Below are positions 10,775 to 20,101 of a DNA stretch of 64,000 nt, piece by piece (position 1 is the first letter of the stretch; the number at the start of each line of letters is the position of its first letter). The stretch lies in contig NZ_RXLQ01000016.1 in NCBI RefSeq assembly GCF_003953935.1, forward strand, positions 90,182 through 154,181, given 5' to 3'. Made by a program: the position numbers and the translations under genes. The DNA is from Massilia atriviolacea (GTDB lineage Bacteria > Pseudomonadota > Gammaproteobacteria > Burkholderiales > Burkholderiaceae_D). The notes beneath the pieces are model-generated. The model worked only from the letters and a program-made list of their open reading frames with translations, did no database searches and was not told the origin of the DNA.

Positions 10775-12003
10775 CGACGGCGGCGCTGACCGGGATGGCG
10801 GTCGCCACCGGTTGCGGCCTCCTGATCGGCATCGACCGCGAACGGCGCAAGGGAAGCGGTCCGAAGCGCGCCTATGCCGGCGTGCGCAGCTTCGCGCTGG
10901 CGTCCTTCATCGGCGCCCTGGCGCAAGCGCTGGGCGGCGCGCTGGTGCTGGTGGCCGCGATGCTGGTGGCGGCCCTGAGCGTGGCCGCCTACTGGCGCGA
11001 CCGTTCGGACGACCCGGGAGTGACCACCGAGCTGGCCCTGTTCCTGAGCTTCCTGCTCGGTGTCGCGGCGATCGACAATCCGCGCGTGGCGGCCGGCGCC
11101 GCGGTGATCGTGGCGGCGCTGCTGCACCTGCGCAGCCCGCTGCACCGTTTCGCGCGCACCACCCTGACCGGCCCCGAGTTGCGCGACGCCCTGTTGTTCG
11201 CCGCCGCGGCGCTGGTGGTCAGGCCCCTGCTGCCCGATGCCAGCAGCCCCTGGCTGCTGGGAGTCAATCCGACAACCCTGTGGTCGCTGGTGATCCTGAT
11301 CATGGGCATCCAGGCGGCGGCGCACATCGGCCTGCGCCTGAGCGGCGCGCGGCTGGGCCTGGCCATGTCGGGCTTCGCGGCCGGTTTCGTCTCCAGCGTG
11401 GCGACCACCACCGCCATGGGCGCGCGCTGCCGCAAGGAGCCGGACTTGCGCCAGGCCTGCGTGGCGGCGGCCCTGCTGTCGAACAGCGCCACCTTCGTGC
11501 TGCTGTGGGTGGTCGCCATCACCGTCGCGCCCGCCCATCTGCGCCAGCTGGCGCCGGTGCTGGCAAGCGCGCTGTGCGCGGCGCTGGCGGTCGGCGCCGC
11601 CGGCCTGGCGGGGCAGCGCGGCGGCAGTCCCTACTTGCCGGCGCCGGGGAGGGTGTTCGACATCCGCCAGGCGGCGCTGTTCGCGCTGCTGCTCAGCGCG
11701 GCGACCTCGGCGCTGGCCTGGCTGAATGCCAGCTTCGGCAGCGGCGCCCTGCTCAGTGGTAGCGCCCTGGCCGGTTTCTTCGACGTGCATGCCGCCGCCG
11801 GCTCGGCCCTGTCGCTGCTTGCCGGCGGCAGCGCCACGCCGCGTGCCGCCATGCTGGCCATGCTGCTCGCGATCACGACCAATATGGCCAGCAAGGCGGC
11901 CGGCGCCATGGCCGGCGGCTGGCAATTCGCCTTGCGCGTCAATGCCGGCCTGTTGCTGGTGCTGCTGGCGGCCTGGCTGCCGTTCTGGCTGCTGGCGCCC
12001 TGA
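10765..12003 (+). CDS. MgtC/SapB family membrane protein with DUF4010
   Basis: A 412-residue, almost wholly hydrophobic protein with about eleven to twelve predicted membrane helices. The N-terminal third matches the MgtC/SapB fold (LLIGIDRERRKGSGPKRAYAGVRSFAL, cut here as LLIGIDRERRKG and YAGVRSFAL, about residues 17-42). The rest fits DUF4010, with the loop GFAAGFVSSVATTTAMGAR (about 204-222) and a C-terminal ITTNMASKAAGA. This combined architecture (COG3174) is widespread and of unknown function; the MgtC half suggests a role in ion homeostasis or control of another membrane protein. The ATG at 10765 is the first in-frame start (stop TAA at 10729), but the ribosome binding site serves a different frame (see the 12-codon ORF), so the N terminus may be longer. 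Confidence 0.8.
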   Translation: MVLTTAALTGMAVATGCGLLIGIDRERRKGSGPKRAYAGVRSFALASFIGALAQALGGALVLVAAMLVAALSVAAYWRDRSDDPGVTTELALFLSFLLGVAAIDNPRVAAGAAVIVAALLHLRSPLHRFARTTLTGPELRDALLFAAAALVVRPLLPDASSPWLLGVNPTTLWSLVILIMGIQAAAHIGLRLSGARLGLAMSGFAAGFVSSVATTTAMGARCRKEPDLRQACVAAALLSNSATFVLLWVVAITVAPAHLRQLAPVLASALCAALAVGAAGLAGQRGGSPYLPAPGRVFDIRQAALFALLLSAATSALAWLNASFGSGALLSGSALAGFFDVHAAAGSALSLLAGGSATPRAAMLAMLLAITTNMASKAAGAMAGGWQFALRVNAGLLLVLLAAWLPFWLLAP

Positions 12004-12045
12004 CACGCCGCGCACGAACAGCGCGCGCGCAAGCCGGCAAGCGCC

Positions 12046-12879
12046 TCAATGCGCCATCCACAACGGGATCGGCGACGACAGCAGCGCCGTGCGCGTCACG
12101 CCGCCGAGCACGAATTCGCGCAGGCGCGAGCGGCCGAAGGCGCCCATGACGATCAGGTCGGCGCCTTTGCGGGCCGCGAACGAGAGCAGCGACTCGCCGT
12201 CGCCGGCGCCGCCGTCGATGGTGCTCAGCGCGACCTTGATGCCGTGCCGCGCCAGGTAGGGCGCGATGTCGGCGCCGGGCTGTTCGCCGTCCAGGTCGGA
12301 CAGGCCGGTCTTGCCGGCGACCACCAGGTCGACCTGCGCCGCGCCCTGCAGCAGGGTGAGCGCGCTGGCGATCGCGCGCATCGCCTGCGCGCTGCCATTC
12401 CATGCCACGGTGACGCGTGTCCCGATCGCCTCCCCGGCGCCGGCGGACGGCGTCACCAGCACCGGCCGGCCGCAGTTGAGCAGGACCTGTCCGGCCACCC
12501 CGGGACGCGCGAACAGTACCGTGTCGGCGGGCGGCGCGCCGATGACCACCAGATCCGCATACCTGGCTTGCAGGCACAGGCCGACCCCCGCTTCGTCGTC
12601 GACCATCCTGCGCTCGAGCGACGTTACCCCGAGCTGGCGCGCCGTGCTGTCGAACAGGTCGAGCGAGCGCGCGGCGTCGGCACGCACTTCGTCGATCGGG
12701 AACGCGACAGGCGGCATGCCCGCATCCATGGCGCTGAGGGGATACAGGTAGGCCGACAGTCCGGTCGGCGCGACGCCCACCAGATGGGCGCCATGCGCGA
12801 GCGCCACGCGCGCGGCCAGTTGCACGCGCGCTTGCAGGCCGGCGCTTGCATCGACATGGACCAGGATGGTTTTGTACAT
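12046..12879 (-). CDS. Tandem universal stress protein (paralog)
   Basis: Two UspA domains in 277 residues: [14 protein letters not shown] opens the first, GTRVTVAWNGSAQAMRAI the second (about residue 150), and GAFGRSRLREFVLGGVTRTAL is the ATP-binding loop near the C terminus. The start at 12879 is chosen because AAGGAG lies seven bases upstream and it matches the start of the paralog at 10447. A longer frame to 13035 would read through the promoter. It is monocistronic, convergent with the DUF4010 gene (42-bp gap) and preceded by an Fnr-type promoter. A low-oxygen or stress survival role is inferred from family and promoter. Confidence 0.9.
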   Translation of the reverse strand: MYKTILVHVDASAGLQARVQLAARVALAHGAHLVGVAPTGLSAYLYPLSAMDAGMPPVAFPIDEVRADAARSLDLFDSTARQLGVTSLERRMVDDEAGVGLCLQARYADLVVIGAPPADTVLFARPGVAGQVLLNCGRPVLVTPSAGAGEAIGTRVTVAWNGSAQAMRAIASALTLLQGAAQVDLVVAGKTGLSDLDGEQPGADIAPYLARHGIKVALSTIDGGAGDGESLLSFAARKGADLIVMGAFGRSRLREFVLGGVTRTALLSSPIPLWMAH

Positions 12880-12916
12880 GGTCAGCTCCTTGAAAGGTGG
12901 AAAGGTCTGTTCAAGG

Positions 12917-12959
12917 AATGTACGCCTTGCCAACCGCATCGCTGCATGATGTACATCAA
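12917..12959 (-). promoter_or_regulatory. Fnr/Anr-type promoter of the second stress gene
   Basis: TTGATGTACATCAT on the minus strand (12959-12946) is one base short of a perfect Fnr box. TACATT at 12922-12917 is the -10, again 33 bp centre to centre. The segment from the -10 outward (AATGTACGCCTTGC on the plus strand) matches the first stress gene promoter at 13 of 14 bases, so the two promoters look like duplicates. Confidence 0.72.
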
Positions 12960-13012
12960 ATTCCGCGCCATTTTCCGCCTTGCCGGGCCAGACGGCCCAG
13001 ACGGGCAAGGCG

Positions 13013-13654
13013 TCAGGCTGTGCCGTGGCGCGCATCGGCCACGCCCAGCGCGCGCAGCGAGAAGGTGGTGATGTGGCGCGCGATCGCGCGGATGCCGGCT
13101 TCGTCGTAGACGAGGTCGGGCGCCATGATTTCGTTCACCGGACGCGAATGGCTGTAATACAGCAGCTGCCCCAGGATACTGAACAGGCTGTTGCGGATGT
13201 CGATCTCGCTGGTGTCCGGCGGCGCCAGTTCGCGCACCAGTTCGCGCATCACCTTCTGCAAGGGATCGATCAGGGTATCGACGATGTGGCGCAGGGCGGC
13301 GCTCGGCTCCACCAGTTCCCAGCTGATCAGTCGCGTGATCAGCGAATTCGGGCCGCTGACCATCATGTCCAGCAGCAGGCGTTCGAGCAGCCAGCCCAGG
13401 CGCTCCGCAGCCGGGACCGTCGTGTCGCTGGCCGGCACGGTCAGCTCGTCCATCTCGTCGACGCCGCCTTCGCGGTCGATGATCGCCAGGTACAGGCCAT
13501 CCTTGCTGCCGAAGTAGTAATTGACCATGGCCAGGTTGGCGCCCGCCCGTTCGCAGATCCTGCGCACCGACGTCCCCTTGAAGCCGCTCTCGGCAAAGCA
13601 CTCCGTGGCCGCGCTGATGATGCGGTTGCGGACATCGTTGTCGTCGGCTTTCAT
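13013..13654 (-). CDS. TetR-family repressor of the adjacent RND pump
   Basis: A 213-residue TetR/AcrR-type regulator. The N-terminal helix-turn-helix is clear (RNRIISAATECFAESGFKG, then TSVRRICERAGANLAMVNYYFGSKDGLY, each cut here; about residues 8-55). The remaining all-helical part (about 60-213) is the ligand-binding and dimer domain, resembling the CerR/CecR (DUF1956) subgroup. The start at 13654 is the one that places the helix-turn-helix at the usual distance, with AGGAG about eleven bases upstream. It is divergent from the RND operon, and four copies of one palindrome lie between them, so repression of the pump and of itself is very likely. The inducing ligand is unknown. Confidence 0.88.
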   Translation of the reverse strand: MKADDNDVRNRIISAATECFAESGFKGTSVRRICERAGANLAMVNYYFGSKDGLYLAIIDREGGVDEMDELTVPASDTTVPAAERLGWLLERLLLDMMVSGPNSLITRLISWELVEPSAALRHIVDTLIDPLQKVMRELVRELAPPDTSEIDIRNSLFSILGQLLYYSHSRPVNEIMAPDLVYDEAGIRAIARHITTFSLRALGVADARHGTA

Positions 13655-13681
13655 GTTTGGCGATACTCCTGTTTTATGTGA

Positions 13682-13699
13682 ATTAAACAAGTGTTTAAT
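13682..13699. promoter_or_regulatory. TetR operator 1 (repressor side)
   Basis: ATTAAACA-AG-TGTTTAAT is a perfect 8-bp inverted repeat with a 2-bp spacer, 28 bp from the tetR start. It contains the AAACR-NN-TGTTT core shared with three further copies on the pump side, consistent with autorepression. Confidence 0.7.
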
Positions 13700-13794
13700 C
13701 TCTGATTTTTGAATTGTACCTAGCAGCCCATGGCTTGTCCATGCGTTTTCCGCTGGCCCGCCGCCATGCCGCATTATCCAGGCAAGATTTCTGG

Positions 13795-13857
13795 TTGACA
13801 ACTAAACAGCTGTTTGATACAGTCGTATTAAACGCTTGTTTGAAACACTTGTTTGGA
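13795..13857 (+). promoter_or_regulatory. RND operon promoter with three TetR operators
   Basis: TTGACA (13795-13800) and TACAGT (13818-13823) form a promoter with the ideal 17-bp spacer. Operator 2 (AAACA-GC-TGTTT, 13804-13815) fills that spacer. Operators 3 (AAACG-CT-TGTTT, 13830-13841) and 4 (AAACA-CT-TGTTT, 13843-13854) cover the start site and early transcript. Centres of 2, 3 and 4 are 26 and 13 bp apart. Repressor binding would exclude RNA polymerase. Confidence 0.75.
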
Positions 13858-13919
13858 GCTCTCGCCGGCACATCCAGGCTTGCCGCGACAGGCGCCACGT
13901 TCAACTAACGAAGGTCACC

Positions 13920-15122
13920 ATGTACTCGAATCAATTCACCCGCATCGACAAGCCGGCCGCCGGCGTCGCTCTCGCCCTTGGCGCCGCCGTCCTGCTGGCC
14001 GCCTGCGGCCAGAAAGCCCCGCCCGCGCCGCCACCGCCGGGTCCGCCGCAAGTGGTGGTGCACACCGTTGCGGCCCAGCCGATGACGGTCACCACCGAGC
14101 TGGCCGGACGCACCTCCGCCTACCAGGTGGCGGAAGTGCGGCCCCAGGTCGGCGGCCTGGTCCTCAAGCGCCTGTTCGTCGAAGGTTCCACCGTCAAGGC
14201 CGGCACGCCGCTGTACCAGATCGATCCGGCCAGCTTTGTCGCCGCCGTCAATTCGGCCAGGGCCACCCTGGCCAGCGCCAGGGCGCGCGTCATGGCGGCC
14301 GAGCCGAAGGCGAAGCGCTACCAGGAATTGCTGGCCATCGAAGGCGTCAGCAAGCAGGACCTGGAAGACGCGCTGGCCGCCGCCGCCCAGGCGCGCGCCG
14401 ACGTCGAAGCGGCCCAGGCCGCGCTGGACGTGGCCAACATCAACCTGAAGTACACGAATGTCTACGCCCCGATCGGCGGCCATATCAGCCGTTCCAAGGT
14501 GACCGCCGGCGCCCTGGTGACGGCCGGCCAGGCCGACGCGCTGACCACCGTGCAGCAGCTCGACCCGATCTATGTCGACGTGACCCAGTCCAGCACCGAG
14601 CTGCTGGCGCTGCGCCGCCGTTTCGAATCCGGCAAGCTGAAGCAGGCCGACGGCGGCCAGGCCCCGGTCAGCCTGCTGCTGGCCGACGGCAGCAAGTATG
14701 CGGCCCAGGGCAAGCTGCAATTCGCCGACGTGAGCGTCGATGCCGGTACCGGCAACGTCACCCTGCGCGCGCTGTTCCCGAATCCGAAGGGCGAACTGAT
14801 GCCCGGCATGTATGTGCGCGCCGTGCTCGACAGCGGGGTGGATGCACAGGCCATCACCGTGCCGCAGGTCGGCGTGACGCGCAACCAGCGCGGCGAAGCG
14901 ACCGCCCTGGTATTGAACAAGGAAAACAAGGTCGAGCAGCGCGTGCTGAGCACCGGCGCCGCCGTGGGCGACCGCTGGGTGGTCAACGCCGGCCTGGCGC
15001 CGGGCGAACGGGTGATCGTCGAAGGCTTGCAGCAGGTGCAGCCGGGCGCGCCCGCCGTGGCGGTGCCTGCCGCTCCTGCCGCTGCCGCGAAAGCCGGCGC
15101 CCCGGCCCCGGCGGGAGCGTAA
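13920..15122 (+). CDS. RND efflux periplasmic adaptor lipoprotein (MexA/AcrA type)
   Basis: A 400-residue adaptor with a lipoprotein signal: hydrophobic stretch then LLAACGQ (lipid-bearing Cys about residue 27), followed by a proline-rich linker. Lipoyl halves ([18 protein letters not shown] and [14 protein letters not shown]) flank an alanine-rich alpha hairpin (about 105-175). Beta-barrel and membrane-proximal parts follow ([28 protein letters not shown]). The start at 13920 has AAGG nine bases upstream and gives a proper signal peptide; a frame opening at 13836 lies in the operator region. First gene of a three-gene operon (1 bp before the pump). It should bridge the HAE1 pump and the OprM-like channel. 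Confidence 0.93.
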   Translation: MYSNQFTRIDKPAAGVALALGAAVLLAACGQKAPPAPPPPGPPQVVVHTVAAQPMTVTTELAGRTSAYQVAEVRPQVGGLVLKRLFVEGSTVKAGTPLYQIDPASFVAAVNSARATLASARARVMAAEPKAKRYQELLAIEGVSKQDLEDALAAAAQARADVEAAQAALDVANINLKYTNVYAPIGGHISRSKVTAGALVTAGQADALTTVQQLDPIYVDVTQSSTELLALRRRFESGKLKQADGGQAPVSLLLADGSKYAAQGKLQFADVSVDAGTGNVTLRALFPNPKGELMPGMYVRAVLDSGVDAQAITVPQVGVTRNQRGEATALVLNKENKVEQRVLSTGAAVGDRWVVNAGLAPGERVIVEGLQQVQPGAPAVAVPAAPAAAAKAGAPAPAGA

Positions 15123-15123
15123 T

Positions 15124-18100
15124 ATGGCCCGTTTCTTTATCGACCGTCCGATCTTCGCGTGGGTGATCGCGCTGGTGATCATGCTGGGCGGCGTGCTGGC
15201 CATTATGGGCTTGCCGATCTCGCAGTATCCGAATATCGCGCCGCCATCGATTTCGATTGCCGGCAACTATCCGGGCGCCTCGGCCAAGACGGTGGAAGAC
15301 GCCGTGACCCAGGTCATCGAGCAGAAAATGAAGGGCATCGACGGCTTGCAATACATGTCGTCGAGCAGCGATTCGAGCGGTTCCATCGGCATTACCCTGA
15401 CCTTCAAGAACGGCACCGATCCCGACATCGCCCAGGTCCAGGTGCAGAACAAGCTGCAGCTGGCCACGCCGCTGCTGCCGGCCGCCGTGACCCAGCAGGG
15501 CCTGGTGGTCAGCAAAGCCACCATGAACTTCCTGATGGTGCTCGGTTTCGTCTCGGAAAACGGCAAGATGGAAGAAGCCGACCTGGGCGACTACGTCGCC
15601 TCCAGCGTGGTCGATTCGCTCAGCCGCGTCGAGGGCGTGGGCGAAGTGACCCAGTTCGGCTCGCAATACGCGATGCGGATCTGGCTCGATCCGGCCAAGC
15701 TGCTCAGCTACCAGCTGATCCCGGAAGATATCGCCAGCGCCATCCGCGCCCAGAACGCGGAAGTGTCGGCCGGTGAGCTGGGCGGCGCCCCGGCGCGCCG
15801 CGGCCAGCAGTTGAACGCCACCGTGTCGGCCCAGAGCCGCCTGCAGACGAAGGAGCAGTTCGGCGCCATCCTGCTGAAAACCCGTGCCGACGGCGCCGTG
15901 GTGCGCCTGCGCGACGTGGCGACCATGGAACTGGGCAGCGAAAGCTATAACATCGTGGCCCGCTTCAACGGCAAGTCGGCGGCCGGCGTGGCGATCAAGC
16001 TCGCCACCGGCGGCAATGCGCTCGACACGGCCAACAAGGTCAAGGCCCGCATCGCGGAGATGGAAAAGAACTTCCCGCCCGGTATGAAAGCCGTGGTCGC
16101 CTTCGATACCTCGCCGTTTGTCAAGCTGTCGATCGAGGAAGTCGTCAAGACCCTGGTCGAGGCGATCGTGCTGGTGTTCCTGGTGATGTACCTGTTCCTG
16201 CAGAATTTCCGCGCCACCCTGATCCCGACCATGGCCGTGCCGGTGGTGCTGCTCGGCACCTTCGGCGTGCTCAGCATCCTCGGCTACTCGATCAACACGC
16301 TCACCATGTTCGCCATGGTGCTGGCGATCGGCCTGCTGGTCGACGATGCCATCGTGGTGGTCGAGAACGTCGAGCGCATCATGAGCGAAGAGGGCTTGTC
16401 GCCCAAGGAAGCGACCAGGAAATCGATGGGCCAGATCACCGGCGCGCTGGTCGGCATCGCCCTGGTGCTGTCGGCCGTGTTCGTGCCGATGGCCTTCTTC
16501 AGCGGTTCGACCGGCGTGATCTACCGCCAGTTCTCGATCACCATCGTCTCGGCGATGGTGCTGTCGGTGCTGGTGGCGATGGTGTTCACCCCGGCCCTGT
16601 GCGCGACCTTGCTCAAACCGGTCGAGAAGGGCCACAAGGCGGCGTCGACCGGCTTTTTCGGCTGGTTCAACCGCAGTTTCGACAAGGGCAGCCGGCGCTA
16701 CCAGGGCTGGGTCGGCACGCTGATCGCGCGCACCGGCCGCACCCTGGTCGTGTACGGCATCCTGGCGGCAGTGATGGCCTTCGGCTTCCTGCGCCTGCCG
16801 ACCTCCTTCCTGCCGGCCGAAGACCAGGGCATCCTGTTCACCCTGGTGCAACTGCCGGTCGGCGCCACCCAGGAGCGCACGCTCAAGGTGGTCGAACAGG
16901 TCGAGCAGCACTACCTGGGCGAGCAGAAGGAAGCGGTCGAATCGGTGTTCTCGGTGGCCGGCTTCAGCTTCGCCGGTAACGGCCAGAACGCGGCCATGGC
17001 GTTCGTGAAACTCAAGGATTTCGACGAGCGCAGCAAGGACAGCCTGCGTGCGCCGGCCGTGGTCGGCAAGGCCATGGGCCGCTTCATGCAGATCAAGGAT
17101 GCGATGGTGTTCGCCATCGCCCCGCCGGCGGTGATGGAACTCGGCAATGCCAACGGCTTCGACCTGATGCTCAAGGATGAAGGCGGCCTCGGCCACGACG
17201 CCCTGATGGCGGCGCGCAACCAGCTGCTCGGCATGGCTGCGCAAAGCAAGATCGTCACCCAGGTCCGTCCCAACGGCCTGGAGGATACGCCCCAGTACAA
17301 GCTGGAAGTGGACCAGGAAAAAGCCAGCGCGCTGGGCCTGTCGCTGGCCGACATCAACAGCGTCCTGTCGACCTCCTGGGGCGGGGCGTACGTGAACGAC
17401 TTCATCGACCGCGGCCGCGTCAAGAAGGTGTACATGCAGGGCGCCTCGGACGCGCGCATGGCGCCGGAAGACATCGGCAAATGGTACGCCCGCAACGCCA
17501 GGGGCGAGATGGTCTCGTTCTCGAGCTTTGCCAGCGGCAAGTGGATCAGCGCATCGCCGCGCCTGGAGCGCTACAACGGCACGCCGTCGCTGAACATCCA
17601 GGGCGAGGCGGCGCCGGGCTACAGCTCGGGCGACGCCATGCTGGAAATGGAGGCGCTGGTCGCCAAGCTGCCGCCGGGCGTGGGCTACGAGTGGAATGGC
17701 GTCTCGATCGAAGAGCGCGCCGCCGGCTCGCAAACGAGCATGCTGTACGCCATGTCCTTGCTGATCGTGTTCCTGTGCCTGGCCGCGCTGTACGAAAGCT
17801 GGTCGATCCCGTTCTCGGTGCTGCTGGTGGTGCCGCTGGGCGTGCTCGGCACCGTGCTCGGCACCATCGCCTTCGGCATGGCCAACGATGTGTACTTCCA
17901 GGTGGCGCTGCTGACGGTGGTGGGCCTGGCCGCCAAGAACGCGATCCTGATCGTCGAGTTTGCCAAGGAACTGGAAGACGGCGGCATGGAGCTCAAGAAA
18001 GCAACCCTGGAAGCGGTGCACCTGCGCCTGCGTCCGATCCTGATGACCTCGATCGCCTTTGGCCTCGGCGTGCTGCCGCTGGCAATCAGCAGCGGGGCCG

Positions 18101-18270
18101 GCTCGGCCAGCCAGAACGCCATCGGCATCGGCGTGCTGGGCGGGATGCTGAGCGCGACCTTCCTCGGGATTTTCTTCGTGCCGGTGTTCTTCGTCCTTGT
18201 GCGCGCCTTCGTGGTCCGCAACAGCAAGGCGGCCGCCGTGCCTACCGCCGTCCCTGTGGAAGGCCATTGA
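15124..18270 (+). CDS. RND efflux pump inner-membrane transporter (MexB/AcrB, HAE1)
   Basis: A 1,048-residue proton-driven multidrug pump of the HAE1 family, normal length. The N terminus [17 protein letters not shown] is typical. Proton-relay residues are visible: the aspartate pair in [18 protein letters not shown] (helix 4, about residues 401-418) and the lysine in [18 protein letters not shown] (helix 10, about 936-953). Two large periplasmic loops (about 40-335 and 560-870) carry the porter and docking domains. The gene lies between adaptor and channel genes in the canonical order and under the TetR-controlled promoter. Substrates are likely lipophilic toxic compounds, but specificity cannot be read. 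Confidence 0.95.
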   Translation: MARFFIDRPIFAWVIALVIMLGGVLAIMGLPISQYPNIAPPSISIAGNYPGASAKTVEDAVTQVIEQKMKGIDGLQYMSSSSDSSGSIGITLTFKNGTDPDIAQVQVQNKLQLATPLLPAAVTQQGLVVSKATMNFLMVLGFVSENGKMEEADLGDYVASSVVDSLSRVEGVGEVTQFGSQYAMRIWLDPAKLLSYQLIPEDIASAIRAQNAEVSAGELGGAPARRGQQLNATVSAQSRLQTKEQFGAILLKTRADGAVVRLRDVATMELGSESYNIVARFNGKSAAGVAIKLATGGNALDTANKVKARIAEMEKNFPPGMKAVVAFDTSPFVKLSIEEVVKTLVEAIVLVFLVMYLFLQNFRATLIPTMAVPVVLLGTFGVLSILGYSINTLTMFAMVLAIGLLVDDAIVVVENVERIMSEEGLSPKEATRKSMGQITGALVGIALVLSAVFVPMAFFSGSTGVIYRQFSITIVSAMVLSVLVAMVFTPALCATLLKPVEKGHKAASTGFFGWFNRSFDKGSRRYQGWVGTLIARTGRTLVVYGILAAVMAFGFLRLPTSFLPAEDQGILFTLVQLPVGATQERTLKVVEQVEQHYLGEQKEAVESVFSVAGFSFAGNGQNAAMAFVKLKDFDERSKDSLRAPAVVGKAMGRFMQIKDAMVFAIAPPAVMELGNANGFDLMLKDEGGLGHDALMAARNQLLGMAAQSKIVTQVRPNGLEDTPQYKLEVDQEKASALGLSLADINSVLSTSWGGAYVNDFIDRGRVKKVYMQGASDARMAPEDIGKWYARNARGEMVSFSSFASGKWISASPRLERYNGTPSLNIQGEAAPGYSSGDAMLEMEALVAKLPPGVGYEWNGVSIEERAAGSQTSMLYAMSLLIVFLCLAALYESWSIPFSVLLVVPLGVLGTVLGTIAFGMANDVYFQVALLTVVGLAAKNAILIVEFAKELEDGGMELKKATLEAVHLRLRPILMTSIAFGLGVLPLAISSGAGSASQNAIGIGVLGGMLSATFLGIFFVPVFFVLVRAFVVRNSKAAAVPTAVPVEGH

Positions 18271-18271
18271 C

Positions 18272-19732
18272 ATGAACAAGCCATTGATGACTATGATGCG
18301 TTCCACCCTGAAACTGACCTTACTCGCAGCCGTGCTCGGCGGCTGCACCATGATGCCCAAGTACCAGCAGCCGGTCAGCCCGGTCGCTGCGGCTTGGCCT
18401 ACCGGCACGGCCTACCCGGCGCAGGACGCCCAGGGTATGCCGGCGGCGGCGATCGCCTGGCGCGATTACTTCGCCGACGAGCGCCTGAAACAGCTGATCG
18501 CCCTGGCCCTGGCCAATAACCGCGATCTGCGCGTCGCGGCGCTCAATATCGACAAGGCGCGCGCCCAGTACCGCATCGAGCGCGCGGCGCTGCTGCCCCC
18601 GGTGGCGGCGGGCGCCAGCCAGAACGCCCAGCGCACGGCCGATAATCTGAGCGTGGGCGGGCAGGGCGGCGTGAGCCGGCAATACGGGGTCAACCTGGGC
18701 GTGGCCGCCTGGGAGGTCGACCTGTTCGGGCGCGTGCGCAGCCTGTCGGAAGCGGCCCTGCAGACCTACCTGGGCACCGAGGAAGCGCGCGCCAGCGTGC
18801 AGATCGCGCTGGTGGCCGAGGTGGCCAACGCCTACCTGACCCTGATGGCCGACCAGGAGCGCCTGGCGCTGGCGCGCCAGACCCTGGCGAGCCAGCAGCG
18901 TTCGCTCGAACTGAGCGACAGCCGGGTCAAGGCCGGCGCCGCGCCCGGGCTGGACCTGTACCAGGCGCGCACCACCGTGGAAGCGGCGCGCGCCGATGCC
19001 GCCGCCTACACGGCCCAGGTGGCGCAGGACCAGAATGCCCTGACCCTGCTGGCCGGCGCCGCCGTGCCGCCCGAACTGCTGCCGCCGGCGGGTTTGGCGG
19101 GCGTGACCGCCTTGCTCGATGTCGCCGCGGGCTTGCCGTCCGACCTGCTGTACCGCCGGCCGGACGTGCTGGCCGCCGAACGCACCCTGCAGGCGAGCAA
19201 CGCCAACATCGGCGCGGCGCGCGCGGCGTTTTTTCCGCGCATTACCTTGACCGGGCAGGCCGGCACGGCCAGTTCCAGCCTGTCGGGCCTGTTCGAAAGC
19301 GGCTCGGGCGCGTGGAGTTTCGCGCCGTCGGTCAGCTTGCCGATCTTCGACGGCGGCGCCAACCGCGCCAACCTGGAGGTCGCCAGGGTCAACCGCGAGA
19401 TCGGCGTGGCGCAGTACGACAAGACCATCCAGGCGGCGTTTCGCGACGTGGCCGATGCGCTGGCCCAGCGCGGCACGGTGGACGAGCGCCTGTCCGCCCA
19501 GCAGCAACTGGTGGACGCCTCCGACAAGAGCTACCGCATCTACGAGGCGCGCTACAGGAACGGCGCCGATACCTTCCAGAATGCGCTGATCGCCCAGCGC
19601 GCGCTGTACGCGGCGCAGCAGGGCCTGATTTCGGTGAGGCTGGCCGAGCAGTCCAGCCGGGTAAGCCTGTACAAGGCGCTCGGCGGCGGCTGGCAGGCGA
19701 GCGACGGCCTGGCGGCGGCCATCCGGCAGTAG
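18272..19732 (+). CDS. Outer-membrane efflux lipoprotein (OprM/NodT family)
   Basis: A 486-residue TolC-fold channel of the OprM class. The lipobox LGGCTMM puts the lipidated Cys near residue 24. Two repeats of the outer-membrane efflux domain follow, with ALANNRDLRVAALNIDKARAQ (cut, about 70-90) starting the first and DLLYRRPDVLAAERTLQASNANIGAARAAFFP (cut, about 290-321) the second, then SLPIFDGGANRANLE near 368. The ATG at 18272 lies one base after the pump stop codon and gives the lipoprotein signal; a frame from 18197 is spurious. Last gene of the operon, ending 35 bp before a strong terminator. Confidence 0.93.
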   Translation: MNKPLMTMMRSTLKLTLLAAVLGGCTMMPKYQQPVSPVAAAWPTGTAYPAQDAQGMPAAAIAWRDYFADERLKQLIALALANNRDLRVAALNIDKARAQYRIERAALLPPVAAGASQNAQRTADNLSVGGQGGVSRQYGVNLGVAAWEVDLFGRVRSLSEAALQTYLGTEEARASVQIALVAEVANAYLTLMADQERLALARQTLASQQRSLELSDSRVKAGAAPGLDLYQARTTVEAARADAAAYTAQVAQDQNALTLLAGAAVPPELLPPAGLAGVTALLDVAAGLPSDLLYRRPDVLAAERTLQASNANIGAARAAFFPRITLTGQAGTASSSLSGLFESGSGAWSFAPSVSLPIFDGGANRANLEVARVNREIGVAQYDKTIQAAFRDVADALAQRGTVDERLSAQQQLVDASDKSYRIYEARYRNGADTFQNALIAQRALYAAQQGLISVRLAEQSSRVSLYKALGGGWQASDGLAAAIRQ

Positions 19733-19766
19733 TCCAGCGTTCAAGGTCACAACTTTAAAGGTTGAC

Positions 19767-19805
19767 AATCCCGCTCCGGTCATGGCCGGAAGCGGGATTT
19801 TTTTT
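19767..19805 (+). terminator. Intrinsic terminator of the RND operon
   Basis: ATCCCGCT (19768-19775) pairs with AGCGGGAT (19791-19798); inside it CCGG pairs with CCGG around a six-base loop, giving a 12-bp stem broken by one unpaired A. The stem is followed by T8 at 19798-19805. This separates the efflux operon from the giant gene. Confidence 0.9.
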
Positions 19806-20101
19806 CGATGGAGGGGCACAGGCGGGCCCTTGCGCCCCCCGCATCCGTGCGATTTGTCGCAGTGTCGCCAATGTCAGGGCGATCCGGCACTGATTCGTTG
19901 TAATTTTCATACAAATACCGGATGTAACTATTTTTCCAGATGTAAATATTCTCCTAAACCATTTAAAAATTCCTCAGATACATTCCCTGAACGGCGGCAA
20001 GCGGCGCGAAAACGACAGGCGGTACGGTCTGCGCGCACGTCATGGTCCGTCAAAATATATTTTTGCCAACATTTTTGGCAAGGCACACGAGGAATGTACA
20101 C
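19806..20101 (+). promoter_or_regulatory. AT-rich control region of the giant gene
   Basis: This gap of about 296 bp has no gene. Its second half is far more AT-rich than the flanks. It holds: an inverted repeat TTGTA-N7-TACAA (19898-19914); an 18-bp-period direct repeat, CCGGATGTAACTATT (19918-19932) and CCAGATGTAAATATT (19936-19950), alike at 13 of 15 bases; TATATT at 20056-20061 as a possible -10; and a perfect inverted repeat TTGCCAA-CATTT-TTGGCAA (20063-20081) just before the ribosome binding site GAGGA (20088-20092 area). The repeats look like binding sites for a regulator not identifiable here. Confidence 0.5.
20063..20081. repeat. Inverted repeat before the giant gene's ribosome binding site
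   Basis: TTGCCAA and TTGGCAA form a perfect 7-bp inverted repeat around CATTT, ending 20 bp before the start codon. It may be an operator just downstream of TATATT or a small hairpin in the leader that affects translation. Confidence 0.5.

Noticed and set aside
13695..13908. Small ORFs on both strands in the tetR/RND intergenic region
   Set aside because: They cover the promoter and operator palindromes and have no ribosome binding sites or recognisable products.
14983..18408. A 1,141-codon minus-strand ORF over the RND pump gene
   Set aside because: The plus strand encodes a full-length HAE1 pump with its proton-relay residues; the minus frame has no recognisable motifs.
20042..20101. Upstream ATG giving the giant protein 20 extra residues
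   Set aside because: No ribosome binding site precedes it, it would place the TTGCCAA/TTGGCAA repeat inside the coding region, and the added residues do not form a signal peptide. The ATG at 20102 has GAGGA at good distance.
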